DNA from: Bacteroidales bacterium UBA4772
GTDB lineage: Bacteria; Bacteroidota; Bacteroidia; Bacteroidales; VadinHA17
Length of the DNA stretch: 64,000 bases
Direction of reading: 5' to 3'
Assembly (NCBI GenBank): GCA_002403305.1
Contig: DHHM01000010.1
Span: 191,626-255,625, forward strand
Positions 24,049 to 31,178 of this stretch are shown here, in pieces (position 1 is the first letter of the stretch; the number at the start of each line of letters is the position of its first letter). The notes under the pieces were generated by a model. It was not told the DNA's origin, did no database searches, and saw only the letters and a program-made list of their open reading frames with translations. The position numbers were made by a program, and so were the translations under genes.

Positions 24049-24795
24049 TCAGATACCGGGGTCGTGGTTAATGGTTCTTTTTGCATGAATCTCAATATTA
24101 TGTAGATTTTGCATCCTGATATCCTGGCCGGATATGACATCGGCACAATCTTTTAATTCCCTTGTTACATCTTCGTTTTTAACATGGTCCAGCTTATATG
24201 ACAGTTCATATTCGAGGGAGGCCCAAAAATTCATTGCAACAGTGCGTATCTGGATTTCTGCATTAACAAATTCTTTCCTGCCTGACATGTAAACAGGTAC
24301 TGTCACAATCATATGGAAGCTTCGGTAGCCATTGGGCTTTGGATTTTTAATATAATCCGAAATTCGAATAACTTTCATATTTTCCTGCGATGTAATCAAG
24401 TCTGTAATCTGATAGATATCATCGATGTAAAAACATATTACCCTGACACCAGCTATATCCGTGAGATTTGCTCTGGCTGATTCAACACTTAGTTCAAACC
24501 CGAGCTTGTTCAACTTAGCCATGATACTTTTAGGTGTTTTGATCCTGGTATTTATCTGATAGATTGGGTTGCGATTATTTAAATGCATAAATTCAGATTT
24601 CAGATTTTCCAGTTTAGTTATAATTTCCTTTGTTGCAGACCTATAGAGGTTTTCCACTGCAAAAAAGGAATTAATTGAATTAATTGATTTGCATGACAAA
24701 GCGGAATCTTTAAGCCCGTTAAAAACATCGGTAAATTCCAGAATACCCATATCCTCCATTGTTACAACCCGGTAATAATTATTGCTGATAACCAA
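24049..24795 (-). CDS. Small alarmone synthetase (RelA/SpoT-domain, RelQ/RelP-like)
   Basis: This 248-residue protein consists of a (p)ppGpp synthetase domain with no hydrolase (HD), TGS or ACT domain. Motifs seen are RIKTPKSIMAKLNKLG, LTDIAGVRVICFYIDDIY, PKPNGYRSFHMIV and AEIQIRTVAMNFWASLEYEL, with the usual synthetase Asp, Glu and Arg residues. The start is a TTG at 24795: a good ribosome site (AGGAGAG, 24801-24807) lies six bases upstream, while the next ATG, 11 codons later, has none. The 238-base gap to the OmpH gene contains no gene that I can support. It suggests that envelope stress is coupled to ppGpp, which is inference. Confidence 0.9.
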   Translation of the reverse strand: MVISNNYYRVVTMEDMGILEFTDVFNGLKDSALSCKSINSINSFFAVENLYRSATKEIITKLENLKSEFMHLNNRNPIYQINTRIKTPKSIMAKLNKLGFELSVESARANLTDIAGVRVICFYIDDIYQITDLITSQENMKVIRISDYIKNPKPNGYRSFHMIVTVPVYMSGRKEFVNAEIQIRTVAMNFWASLEYELSYKLDHVKNEDVTRELKDCADVISGQDIRMQNLHNIEIHAKRTINHDPGI

Positions 24796-24829
24796 TGTAT
24801 CTCTCCTACATTTTAATGTCTGATAACAG

Positions 24830-25759
24830 CTATTGCTGATCTTTCAATAGTTGCATTATTTCATCCAGTTTTGGAGATAGAATTATTTCAGTTCTCCTGT
24901 TTCTGGCTCTTCCTTCGGCAGTATCATTATCAGATTTTGGGAAATACTCTCCTTTACCAGATGCAGTCATTCGGGTTGGAGCTATTTTATAGTCATTGGT
25001 TAGTATCCGGACAATTGAAGTAGCTCTTGCCACACTCAGGTCCCAATTATCTTTATAAAGTGATGTCTTTATCGGCACATTGTCAGTATGACCTTCCACA
25101 AGTATGTCAATGTCGACATTCTTATCCAAAACTCCGGCCAGCAGTCTCAAAGCTTCTTTGCCCTTTTCTTCAACTGCAGAACTTCCTGATTTGAACAACA
25201 GCTTATCGGACAAGGAGACATAAACTTTACCATTTTTAATTTCTACCGATAACTCATCAGAATTAAATCCCAGCAAAGCATTTCTTAGAATACCATTTAG
25301 TCGTCTTGTGATGGAATCTTGCCTTGCAATTATAAATTGCATCTCTTTCAATGCTTTCTCTCTCTCCGACAATAAAAGTTCCTTATTGGTTAGCTCATCC
25401 GATTTTGCCTGTAAGGCTTTATTGAACTGGTTTGTTTTTGATAAGCTCTCGTTAATCAAATCTTTATACTTCTCCTCCAAATCAATATTTATATTTAGCA
25501 TTGAATTATATTGATCAGTAAGGTCTTTATTCCTGCCCGTGAGTTCATTGATAGTATTTTTTAGTCCGGCATTTTCTTTTCCCTTCGAATCCAGACTGGC
25601 ACATAACTTATCTCTTTCACTGATCACTGTTTTCATGTTTTTGCTCCAGGTTACAGGTACCTTATTAGGTTTTGAATCGCCACATTTATAGACCGGGGCA
25701 CAGGAATTCAGCATGACCATGAGAGTTAGTGGAAGTATTGCGTAATCGATCTTTTTCAT
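24830..25759 (-). CDS. OmpA-family lipoprotein with coiled coil
   Basis: Using the ATG at 25759, this 309-residue protein has a signal ending VMLNSC (a lipobox). A long coiled coil of about 120 residues follows, then a C-terminal OmpA/MotB peptidoglycan-binding domain (about 180-295: LLFKSGSSAVEEKGKEAL, VEGHTDNVPI, NWDLSVARATSIV, GKGEYFPKSDNDTAEGRARN). This family links the outer membrane to peptidoglycan. A longer start at 25837 would overlap the SPOR gene and put 26 residues before the signal, so I reject it. It lies between the alarmone synthetase and SPOR genes. Confidence 0.9.
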   Translation of the reverse strand: MKKIDYAILPLTLMVMLNSCAPVYKCGDSKPNKVPVTWSKNMKTVISERDKLCASLDSKGKENAGLKNTINELTGRNKDLTDQYNSMLNINIDLEEKYKDLINESLSKTNQFNKALQAKSDELTNKELLLSEREKALKEMQFIIARQDSITRRLNGILRNALLGFNSDELSVEIKNGKVYVSLSDKLLFKSGSSAVEEKGKEALRLLAGVLDKNVDIDILVEGHTDNVPIKTSLYKDNWDLSVARATSIVRILTNDYKIAPTRMTASGKGEYFPKSDNDTAEGRARNRRTEIILSPKLDEIMQLLKDQQ

Positions 25760-25812
25760 TTGTATTTGTTTTAATAGGTTATTCAAGGAAGGGACGATGT
25801 TTAAGACTTTTT

Positions 25813-26265
25813 TTATTTCTTCTGGATCAATAACCATGTCTCTGAGTACTCAGGAAAAGTTCTCCTTATACGTCTGATATCTTCCCTGGCAGCTGCAATT
25901 TCATTGGTTGACATGACCGAGACCCTGTATAAACCAGCTTCATTTCTAAGGATCTCAGAATTAAACCCCTCTGTAAGTATCTGCATCTGGTATTTTTTTG
26001 CATTCTCAGGATATCTGAAACTTCCAATTATGACAAAGAAGCGGCTTGGATCAGGCAATTTTTCACCGAACGGAATTAGTTTTTCCTCAACCTCCTTTAT
26101 TTCAACGGTCGGTTCTGATATTTGCTTTTTTTCAGTTTCAGGGATAAGAATTGCGGTAATAGATTTTCTGTTTTTCCGTAGTTGCTTATTAGTTCCGGCA
26201 CAAGAAAAGGAAAGCAGCGCAGTGCCAATTAGAACACATGTAAGAATTATCATACTATTTTTCAT
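25813..26265 (-). CDS. SPOR-domain lipoprotein
   Basis: This 150-residue protein has a signal peptide and lipobox (LLSFSC), then a basic/acidic linker. A C-terminal SPOR domain follows (about 76-148: RFFVIIGSFRYPENAKKYQ, GFNSEILRNEAGLYRVSVMS). SPOR domains bind denuded peptidoglycan strands, often at division sites. The stop is 53 bases from the OmpA lipoprotein start, so the two probably work together at the cell wall. Confidence 0.87.
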   Translation of the reverse strand: MKNSMIILTCVLIGTALLSFSCAGTNKQLRKNRKSITAILIPETEKKQISEPTVEIKEVEEKLIPFGEKLPDPSRFFVIIGSFRYPENAKKYQMQILTEGFNSEILRNEAGLYRVSVMSTNEIAAAREDIRRIRRTFPEYSETWLLIQKK

Positions 26266-26583
26266 TTCGCAATAAGTTTTAAGCGGTAAAAAAACTGTTC
26301 AAGTTTCATTGATACGCTCCGTGGAGTGGAGGACTATTTCAGGAATTGCCTTACACAAATAATTTAATGTTCATAAGATGAATCGATTATAAGATATCCA
26401 TTTTATTCTTAGCCAGCTGTTTATTTTTAGCCTCATATGACGAGACCATCAGAATAGAAACAAAAACAAAACATAAATAATTCCCCATTGCTTCGTGTGC
26501 TTTAACCTGTTTTGTGATTATTTTGATGCTTTGAAGAATGCCCGCCATCAGACGGGCAATTGAAACCAGGACAATAGATTACC
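26266..26583. other. Intergenic stretch with a hairpin, no gene found
   Basis: This 318-base gap lies between two minus-strand genes. The only structure I see is TGCCCGCCATCAGACGGGCA at about 26539-26558, a 6-base-pair stem located just past the stop of the coiled-coil gene. It may be a weak terminator for it, as only a short T-rich stretch follows. No open frame with a believable start is present. Confidence 0.45.
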
Positions 26584-27453
26584 CTACCTAAGCGTAATCC
26601 TGCAGTTGCCAATGTTTTTACCATTACAGAGTATATGGATTTTGTATTCTCCATTCTCAAGCTTTCCCTTTGGCATATAATTTAAAACCACCTGGCGCGA
26701 TTGTTCAAACTCTCCTGTCATAGCCGATAAACTAGCTGTGAAATTGCGTGAATCCATAGGGGAAGTCCACGATAATGATTTATCATCAGGCTTAACTGTT
26801 GCCCCGGAAGGAGTTACTATATTAAAGCTTATTGCTTCAGTAAGGCTTTGAGGAACCTCAAAAGTCATGTTCAACTTTTTTGTTCTGGAAGCTTTAATCA
26901 CAATTCTTTCCGCCTCCTTACCTCGTGTAGCAGTAACCAGGAAATTGTCTGTTTTTAACTTCAGTGCATTTTCAAGCTGAAGTGCAAGTATTTTCTTTTC
27001 AGACTCCAGTGCTGACAATGAATTCTGAAGGTCTTTGTTTTGGTCCATTAATTTATCATAGTCGGATTTCAACTGATATGCTTCCTTATCAAGATCAGCT
27101 TTGACTTTCTTCAACTCATCCAGCTCCTTCCTGTAAGAACGCAGTGATCTATTCTCACTTGAAATAAGGCGTAGCTTTTTCTCATTATCAGCAATTTTAA
27201 TTTTCATTTCATTTAACAATTTTTGATTTGAATCACTCTTTTGTTTCAGTGATGAAAAATCTGCCTGTAATTTAGACAGTTCCTTTTCTGTTGATAATTT
27301 CTGAGACAAGAGTTTTTCGGAGTTCTGTTTCTCTCCATTGATAGTTCTCTTAGCCTTTGATATTGATAATGAAGTAAAAATCATCCCGATTAGGAGCAAA
27401 GCAATAACTATTGCTCCAGCATAGATTGCCGTTTTTTGTTTCGTATTTTCCAT
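26584..27453 (-). CDS. Single-pass membrane coiled-coil protein of unknown function
   Basis: This 289-residue protein has an N-terminal membrane segment (residues 9-31) used as a signal anchor. A long coiled coil follows (about 35-165, Lys/Glu/Leu-rich). The C-terminal domain of about 115 residues is rich in beta strands (VTATRGKEAERIVIKASRTK ... GEYKIHILCNGKNIGNCRI). The C-terminal part looks like an extracytoplasmic beta-sandwich, but I cannot name a family. It is the first of the envelope genes read from the right. The layout suggests a periplasmic structural or sensing protein. Confidence 0.75.
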   Translation of the reverse strand: MENTKQKTAIYAGAIVIALLLIGMIFTSLSISKAKRTINGEKQNSEKLLSQKLSTEKELSKLQADFSSLKQKSDSNQKLLNEMKIKIADNEKKLRLISSENRSLRSYRKELDELKKVKADLDKEAYQLKSDYDKLMDQNKDLQNSLSALESEKKILALQLENALKLKTDNFLVTATRGKEAERIVIKASRTKKLNMTFEVPQSLTEAISFNIVTPSGATVKPDDKSLSWTSPMDSRNFTASLSAMTGEFEQSRQVVLNYMPKGKLENGEYKIHILCNGKNIGNCRITLR

Positions 27454-27573
27454 TTTTCTGTTGAAATTGATTATTCAATGCAACAAGAGTATTCCACACA
27501 TATTAGTGCAGTATTAAGGGAGCATTAAGAAATCATTAAGATTTAAACAGGTTTTCGGCTTGATATGCAAAAA

Positions 27574-27709
27574 CCAGTGACCCGGACCACTTCCCGGCGG
27601 TCTGAGTTGACCACTTAAGGCCAATGCTAATATTTTGATCTATAGATATTTACAAAATTGTAAGTCTTTCCGGCGCAATGTGGTCAACGCAGCCGGCCTA
27701 TACAGATTA
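27574..27709. repeat. Repeat R2, second copy of the IS21-like end sequence
   Basis: About 136 bases align with R1 (17597-17735) along their length: CCAGTGACCCGGACCACTTC at the start, TTTTGATCTATAGATAT in the middle and TTCCGGCGCAATGTGGTCAA near the end. It has the same orientation as R1. The rest of the 27454-27886 gap shows no gene. Confidence 0.6.
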
Positions 27710-27886
27710 CAAAATGGTACAGCTCTGGAATAAAAAGCATGGAAGGTATTACCTCAAAAAATACTCCAATAGGGATATGGAATAAGTGGGGTGAAAATGG
27801 CATTCTAACATCAACTATAAACTACTCGAAGTAAACACTCTGATTATTAGGCGCTTAGTCCGCATAAAGGGTTAGCTATAAAGAAT

Positions 27887-27963
27887 CGTCACCACTTCCG
27901 TCACCCCCACTAATGCAAAATCCCGCAGATCATTGATCTTGCGGGATTTGCGGTTTTAAGACG
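27887..27963 (-). terminator. tRNA-Phe terminator and flank (repeat copy E)
   Basis: Downstream of tRNA-Phe on the minus strand, AAATCCCGCA (27918-27927) and TGCGGGATTT (27940-27949) form a perfect 10-base-pair hairpin. Its 3' side ends in a T-rich stretch (GGGATTTTGCATT). This is an intrinsic terminator. The same sequence, with the CGTCACC-TTCCGTC flank, recurs as copies B and D, and in decayed form as A and C. Confidence 0.75.
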
Positions 27964-28036
<73 letters not shown>

Positions 28037-28047
28037 ATTTTGGAGTG

Positions 28048-28078
28048 CAAATATACTGCATATTATATTTTCATGCAA
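28048..28078 (-). promoter_or_regulatory. Promoter of tRNA-Phe
   Basis: On the minus strand TTG (28078-28076), a 20-base spacer and TATATTTG (28055-28048) lie 11 bases before the first tRNA base. This fits the Bacteroidota consensus and typical tRNA start distance. Confidence 0.6.
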
Positions 28079-28153
28079 GACCCCCCAGCCACTTTGCATA
28101 ATTGTGCCTGACAACTCAATTCATGCTATCTTTGTCCATTCTGAGAATCAGGC

Positions 28154-29392
28154 ATGGACCTCACATTTCATACACTACCCAACGGCATAAGGCTGGTGCA
28201 CTGCATGACTGCCAGCGAGGTGGCACACTGCGGCGTGATTATCAACGCCGGCTCACGCGATGAGCTTCCCGAAGAACACGGCACCGCCCATTTTATCGAA
28301 CATATGCTCTTCAAAGGTACAACACACCGTAAGTCGTTTCATATACTCAGCCGCCTCGAGGATGTCGGCGGCGAACTGAATGCCTATACCACCAAGGAGG
28401 AGACCGCCATCCATGCCTCCTTCCTGAAGGAACACTATCCCCGCGCAACGGAACTGCTGGCGGACCTCCTCTTCTCATCCACCTTCCCCCCTGCGGAGAT
28501 AGAGAAGGAAAAGGAGGTGGTCATGGAGGAGATCAACTCATATCTTGATAACCCCGCAGAATATATCTTTGACGAGTTCGAGGAATTGGTCTTCCCTGAC
28601 CAGCCCATTGGAAGGAATATCCTTGGACGGCCGGAGACAGTGAAGTCCGTGACGGGTGAGTCGATACGCAAATTCATTGCAAGAAACTATTCCACCTCAG
28701 AGATGGTCTTCTGCTCTGTGGGAGCCATCAGCCCGAAAAATATCACCGTGCTGTTTGAAAAGCATTTCGGCAGGATCGTTGGCAGGGATGGCACCCGTCG
28801 GCAAAGGTCAGAGTACAGGTACAGACCGGTTACTTATGAGAAGAAAATGGATACCTTCCAGAACCATTGCATCATCGGCAATATCGGCTATGACCTTCAC
28901 CATACACGCCGGATGGGACTCTTCATGCTGAATAACATCCTGGGCGGACAGGGGATGAACTCGCGACTGAACCTCTCGCTCCGTGAAAAACGCGGGTATG
29001 CCTACAATGTGGAGTCGATGTATAACCCGTATACAGATACGGGTCTGATAACCATATACTTCGGTACTGACAGCCGTAACCTCGAAAAGAGCATCTCCCT
29101 CACCCGTACTGAACTTAAGAGGCTGCGCCGCCAGCCGTTGGGAACCCTCCAGCTCACCAAGGCCAAGAACCAGATCAGGGGCTACCTGGCAAGGGCCTAC
29201 GAGAACCACGAGAGCCTGATGCTCAGCCTGGGTAAGAGCCTGCTGATCTTTGACCGCATTGACACCATGGACACTATCTTCCGCAAGATAGACGCGGTCA
29301 CCGCCATCGAACTGACAGACATCGCCAGTGCAGTATTTGAGGAGGCTTCACTGTCAACCCTTATCTACAGGCAGAATGGAGAAAAAGGCTGA
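28154..29392 (+). CDS. M16 family zinc metallopeptidase
   Basis: This 412-residue protein of the pitrilysin/processing-peptidase-like M16B family has the inverted zinc motif HFIEH at residues 46-50 (H46, E49, H50). The third ligand is expected in EEINSYLDNP, about 75 residues later. A C-terminal M16 domain follows (about 165-400; GGQGMNSRLNLSLREKRGYAYNV is the conserved R-Y segment). No signal peptide is evident, so it is probably cytosolic. A TATCTTTG box at 28127-28134 gives a short leader. It overlaps the O-methyltransferase gene by 17 bases, so they are co-transcribed. Its substrate is unknown. Confidence 0.92.
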   Translation: MDLTFHTLPNGIRLVHCMTASEVAHCGVIINAGSRDELPEEHGTAHFIEHMLFKGTTHRKSFHILSRLEDVGGELNAYTTKEETAIHASFLKEHYPRATELLADLLFSSTFPPAEIEKEKEVVMEEINSYLDNPAEYIFDEFEELVFPDQPIGRNILGRPETVKSVTGESIRKFIARNYSTSEMVFCSVGAISPKNITVLFEKHFGRIVGRDGTRRQRSEYRYRPVTYEKKMDTFQNHCIIGNIGYDLHHTRRMGLFMLNNILGGQGMNSRLNLSLREKRGYAYNVESMYNPYTDTGLITIYFGTDSRNLEKSISLTRTELKRLRRQPLGTLQLTKAKNQIRGYLARAYENHESLMLSLGKSLLIFDRIDTMDTIFRKIDAVTAIELTDIASAVFEEASLSTLIYRQNGEKG

Positions 29393-30008
29393 ACGCTACA
29401 TCAGGGAACACAGCACGCCGGAGGATGAGGTGCTCGCGGAGCTTTACCGCCAGACTCATCTGTACGTGGTAAACCCGAACATGGCCTCGGGACACCTCCA
29501 GGGAAAATTACTCGAGATGATCTCCCATATGATACAACCCTCATATGTTCTTGAGATAGGCACTTACACAGGATACTCGGCCATCTGCCTGGCACGCGGA
29601 CTTGATCCCGGTGGAGAGTTGCATACCATCGAGTCAAACGACGAGCTTCACGAAATGAGTTCCCGCTATATTGCCCTTGCTGGGGTGGCTGACAGGGTGA
29701 CACAGCATACCGGCAGGGCACAGGATATCATTCCAACCCTGAACTGCACCTTCGACCTGGTGTTCATTGACGGCGACAAGCGCGAGTATTGCGAATACTA
29801 CGATCTCGTTTTTGACAGGGTACGCAAGGACGGTTTCATTATCGCCGACAATGTTCTCTGGGGTGGTAAGATTGACATGGAAGAGGCAGTGAAAGACCCT
29901 CAGGGAAATGGGATTGTGATGTTCAACGAGAAGATTCGCAGCGACGACCGCGTTGAAAAACTGATCCTGCCCCTTAGAGACGGGCTCATGATCATCCACA
30001 GGAAATAA
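29376..30008 (+). CDS. SAM-dependent O-methyltransferase (COMT/CCoAOMT-like)
   Basis: This 210-residue class I methyltransferase has VLEIGTYTGYSAICLARGL as the SAM-binding motif, then LHTIESNDE for the acidic ribose contact. FIDGDKREYCEYY, with metal-binding Asp, and IADNVLWGGKI complete the family pattern of O-methyltransferase family 3. I chose the ATG at 29376 (MEKKAERYIREH), which overlaps the M16 gene; an earlier start at 29328 would overlap much more and has no family match. The substrate is unknown; small catechol-type compounds are typical for the family. Confidence 0.9.
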   Translation: MEKKAERYIREHSTPEDEVLAELYRQTHLYVVNPNMASGHLQGKLLEMISHMIQPSYVLEIGTYTGYSAICLARGLDPGGELHTIESNDELHEMSSRYIALAGVADRVTQHTGRAQDIIPTLNCTFDLVFIDGDKREYCEYYDLVFDRVRKDGFIIADNVLWGGKIDMEEAVKDPQGNGIVMFNEKIRSDDRVEKLILPLRDGLMIIHRK

Positions 30009-30056
30009 GGTGGTACGGTTTTTGATCGCTAAAGAGAAATACAAGTACAATCATGA

Positions 30057-30115
30057 AACCTCCATGTGTTACCACATACAAACACAAGTACATAAGAATC
30101 GGACACATGGAGGTT
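30057..30115. repeat. 13-bp inverted repeat between genes
   Basis: AACCTCCATGTGT (30057-30069) and ACACATGGAGGTT (30103-30115) are perfect inverted arms around a 33-base loop. The loop carries a second copy of ACAAGTAC, first seen at 30041. It lies between the O-methyltransferase stop and the SH3-like gene. It may be a terminator or an RNA hairpin in the leader of the next gene; there is no clear U-tract. Confidence 0.5.
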
Positions 30116-30164
30116 CTCCCGATAAACCGGGACAGGCTATCATACAAATGAAATAAATTATTAT

Positions 30165-30836
30165 ATGATGAAAAAAATAGCAGTTTCAATGCTTGCCCTC
30201 TTTGCGGGCATTGCAATAATGGCGCAGGATCTGCCCAGGGCAACCACCAAAGGGGCCGTCAGGCTCTTCGGCGACAAGGATGACCTTACCTCGGTCTTAA
30301 CGCTGATACCCGACGGCAGCACGGTGGAAGTGGTTACCGCTGACTCTATCTACACAAGAATACTGTTTGACGGGCTGGACGGCTTTGTCAGGTCCGACAG
30401 GCTGGGAGAGCTCCTCCCTGAAGCCGCACCCGTAACAGTACAAATGATGCCGCAAGCCGACCGGCCGGCAGATCAGCAGCCTGTTCAGCAGCCACAACCC
30501 CAATACCAGCAGGAGCAGCCACTGTACCGGCAGGAGCAGCCGCAGCAACCACAGTACCGGCAGGAGCAGCCACTGCCAGAAGAGGAGCAGTACTATGCTC
30601 CGGCAAACAGGTGGGAGGCTCTCGTGGACAAGTACGGCACCGACATCGGCAAGAGGCTCTACCAGCATAAGGTATGGAAAGGCATCACCTCCGATATGGC
30701 ACGCGACAGCTGGGGCAAGCCGGTGCAGATAAACCGCATGTACGTAGATCAGAGTGTTGAGGAAGAGTGGATCTACTCAAAAAAATATCTCTACTTCAGA
30801 GACGGAATACTGGTCGACTGGGGACCTGTCAAATAG
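30165..30836 (+). CDS. Exported SH3-like protein with Gln/Pro-rich repeat linker
   Basis: This 223-residue protein has a signal peptide (1-20, ending IAIMAQD). A bacterial SH3-like domain follows (about 25-85: LFGDKDDLTSVLTLIPDGST, FDGLDGFVRSDRLGEL). A linker of about 50 residues (about 98-150) is built from repeats such as QYQQEQPLYRQEQP and QPQYRQEQPLPEEEQ. The C-terminal domain (YQHKVWKGITSDMARDSWGK ... EEEWIYSKKYLYFRDG) resembles the small periplasmic domain seen in BamE/SmpA-like proteins. Cell wall or envelope binding is plausible. The low-complexity linker may vary in repeat number between strains. Confidence 0.75.
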   Translation: MMKKIAVSMLALFAGIAIMAQDLPRATTKGAVRLFGDKDDLTSVLTLIPDGSTVEVVTADSIYTRILFDGLDGFVRSDRLGELLPEAAPVTVQMMPQADRPADQQPVQQPQPQYQQEQPLYRQEQPQQPQYRQEQPLPEEEQYYAPANRWEALVDKYGTDIGKRLYQHKVWKGITSDMARDSWGKPVQINRMYVDQSVEEEWIYSKKYLYFRDGILVDWGPVK

Positions 30837-30929
30837 CAATTCTACTATCATCATACACCGGCACCTTCGCAGGTACCGTCACCAAACAGTAAACGCCCCC
30901 TTCGGGGCCTTTGCCGTTTCAGCCATACT

Positions 30930-30952
30930 AAAAAAGGAAGCCTGATGCTTCC
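30930..30952 (-). terminator. Intrinsic terminator of tRNA-Gly
   Basis: On the minus strand, GGAAGC-ATCAG-GCTTCC is followed directly by six T residues, a textbook rho-independent terminator 12 bases past the tRNA-Gly 3' end. A second, GC-rich hairpin (GCCCCCTTCGGGGC, about 30895-30908) just to the left probably ends the plus-strand SH3-like gene. Confidence 0.7.
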
Positions 30953-30962
30953 TGATTTCTTT

Positions 30963-31036
<74 letters not shown>

Positions 31037-31047
31037 AATTGTGACTG

Positions 31048-31077
31048 CAAAATTAATAATTTTTTTTTCACAACAAA
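31048..31077 (-). promoter_or_regulatory. Promoter of tRNA-Gly
   Basis: On the minus strand TTTG (31077-31074), 18 bases of spacer containing an A-tract, and TAATTTTG (31055-31048) lie 11 bases before the tRNA. This matches the same consensus seen at tRNA-Phe. Confidence 0.55.
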
Positions 31078-31178
31078 ATTGAATCTGAAGGGATGTTTAG
31101 ACCTCCTTGCTGTTGACTATTCGCGAACAGTCAGTGAATAAAGATGCGCGGAGGCCGTAAAAATCTGATCCCTGAAAC

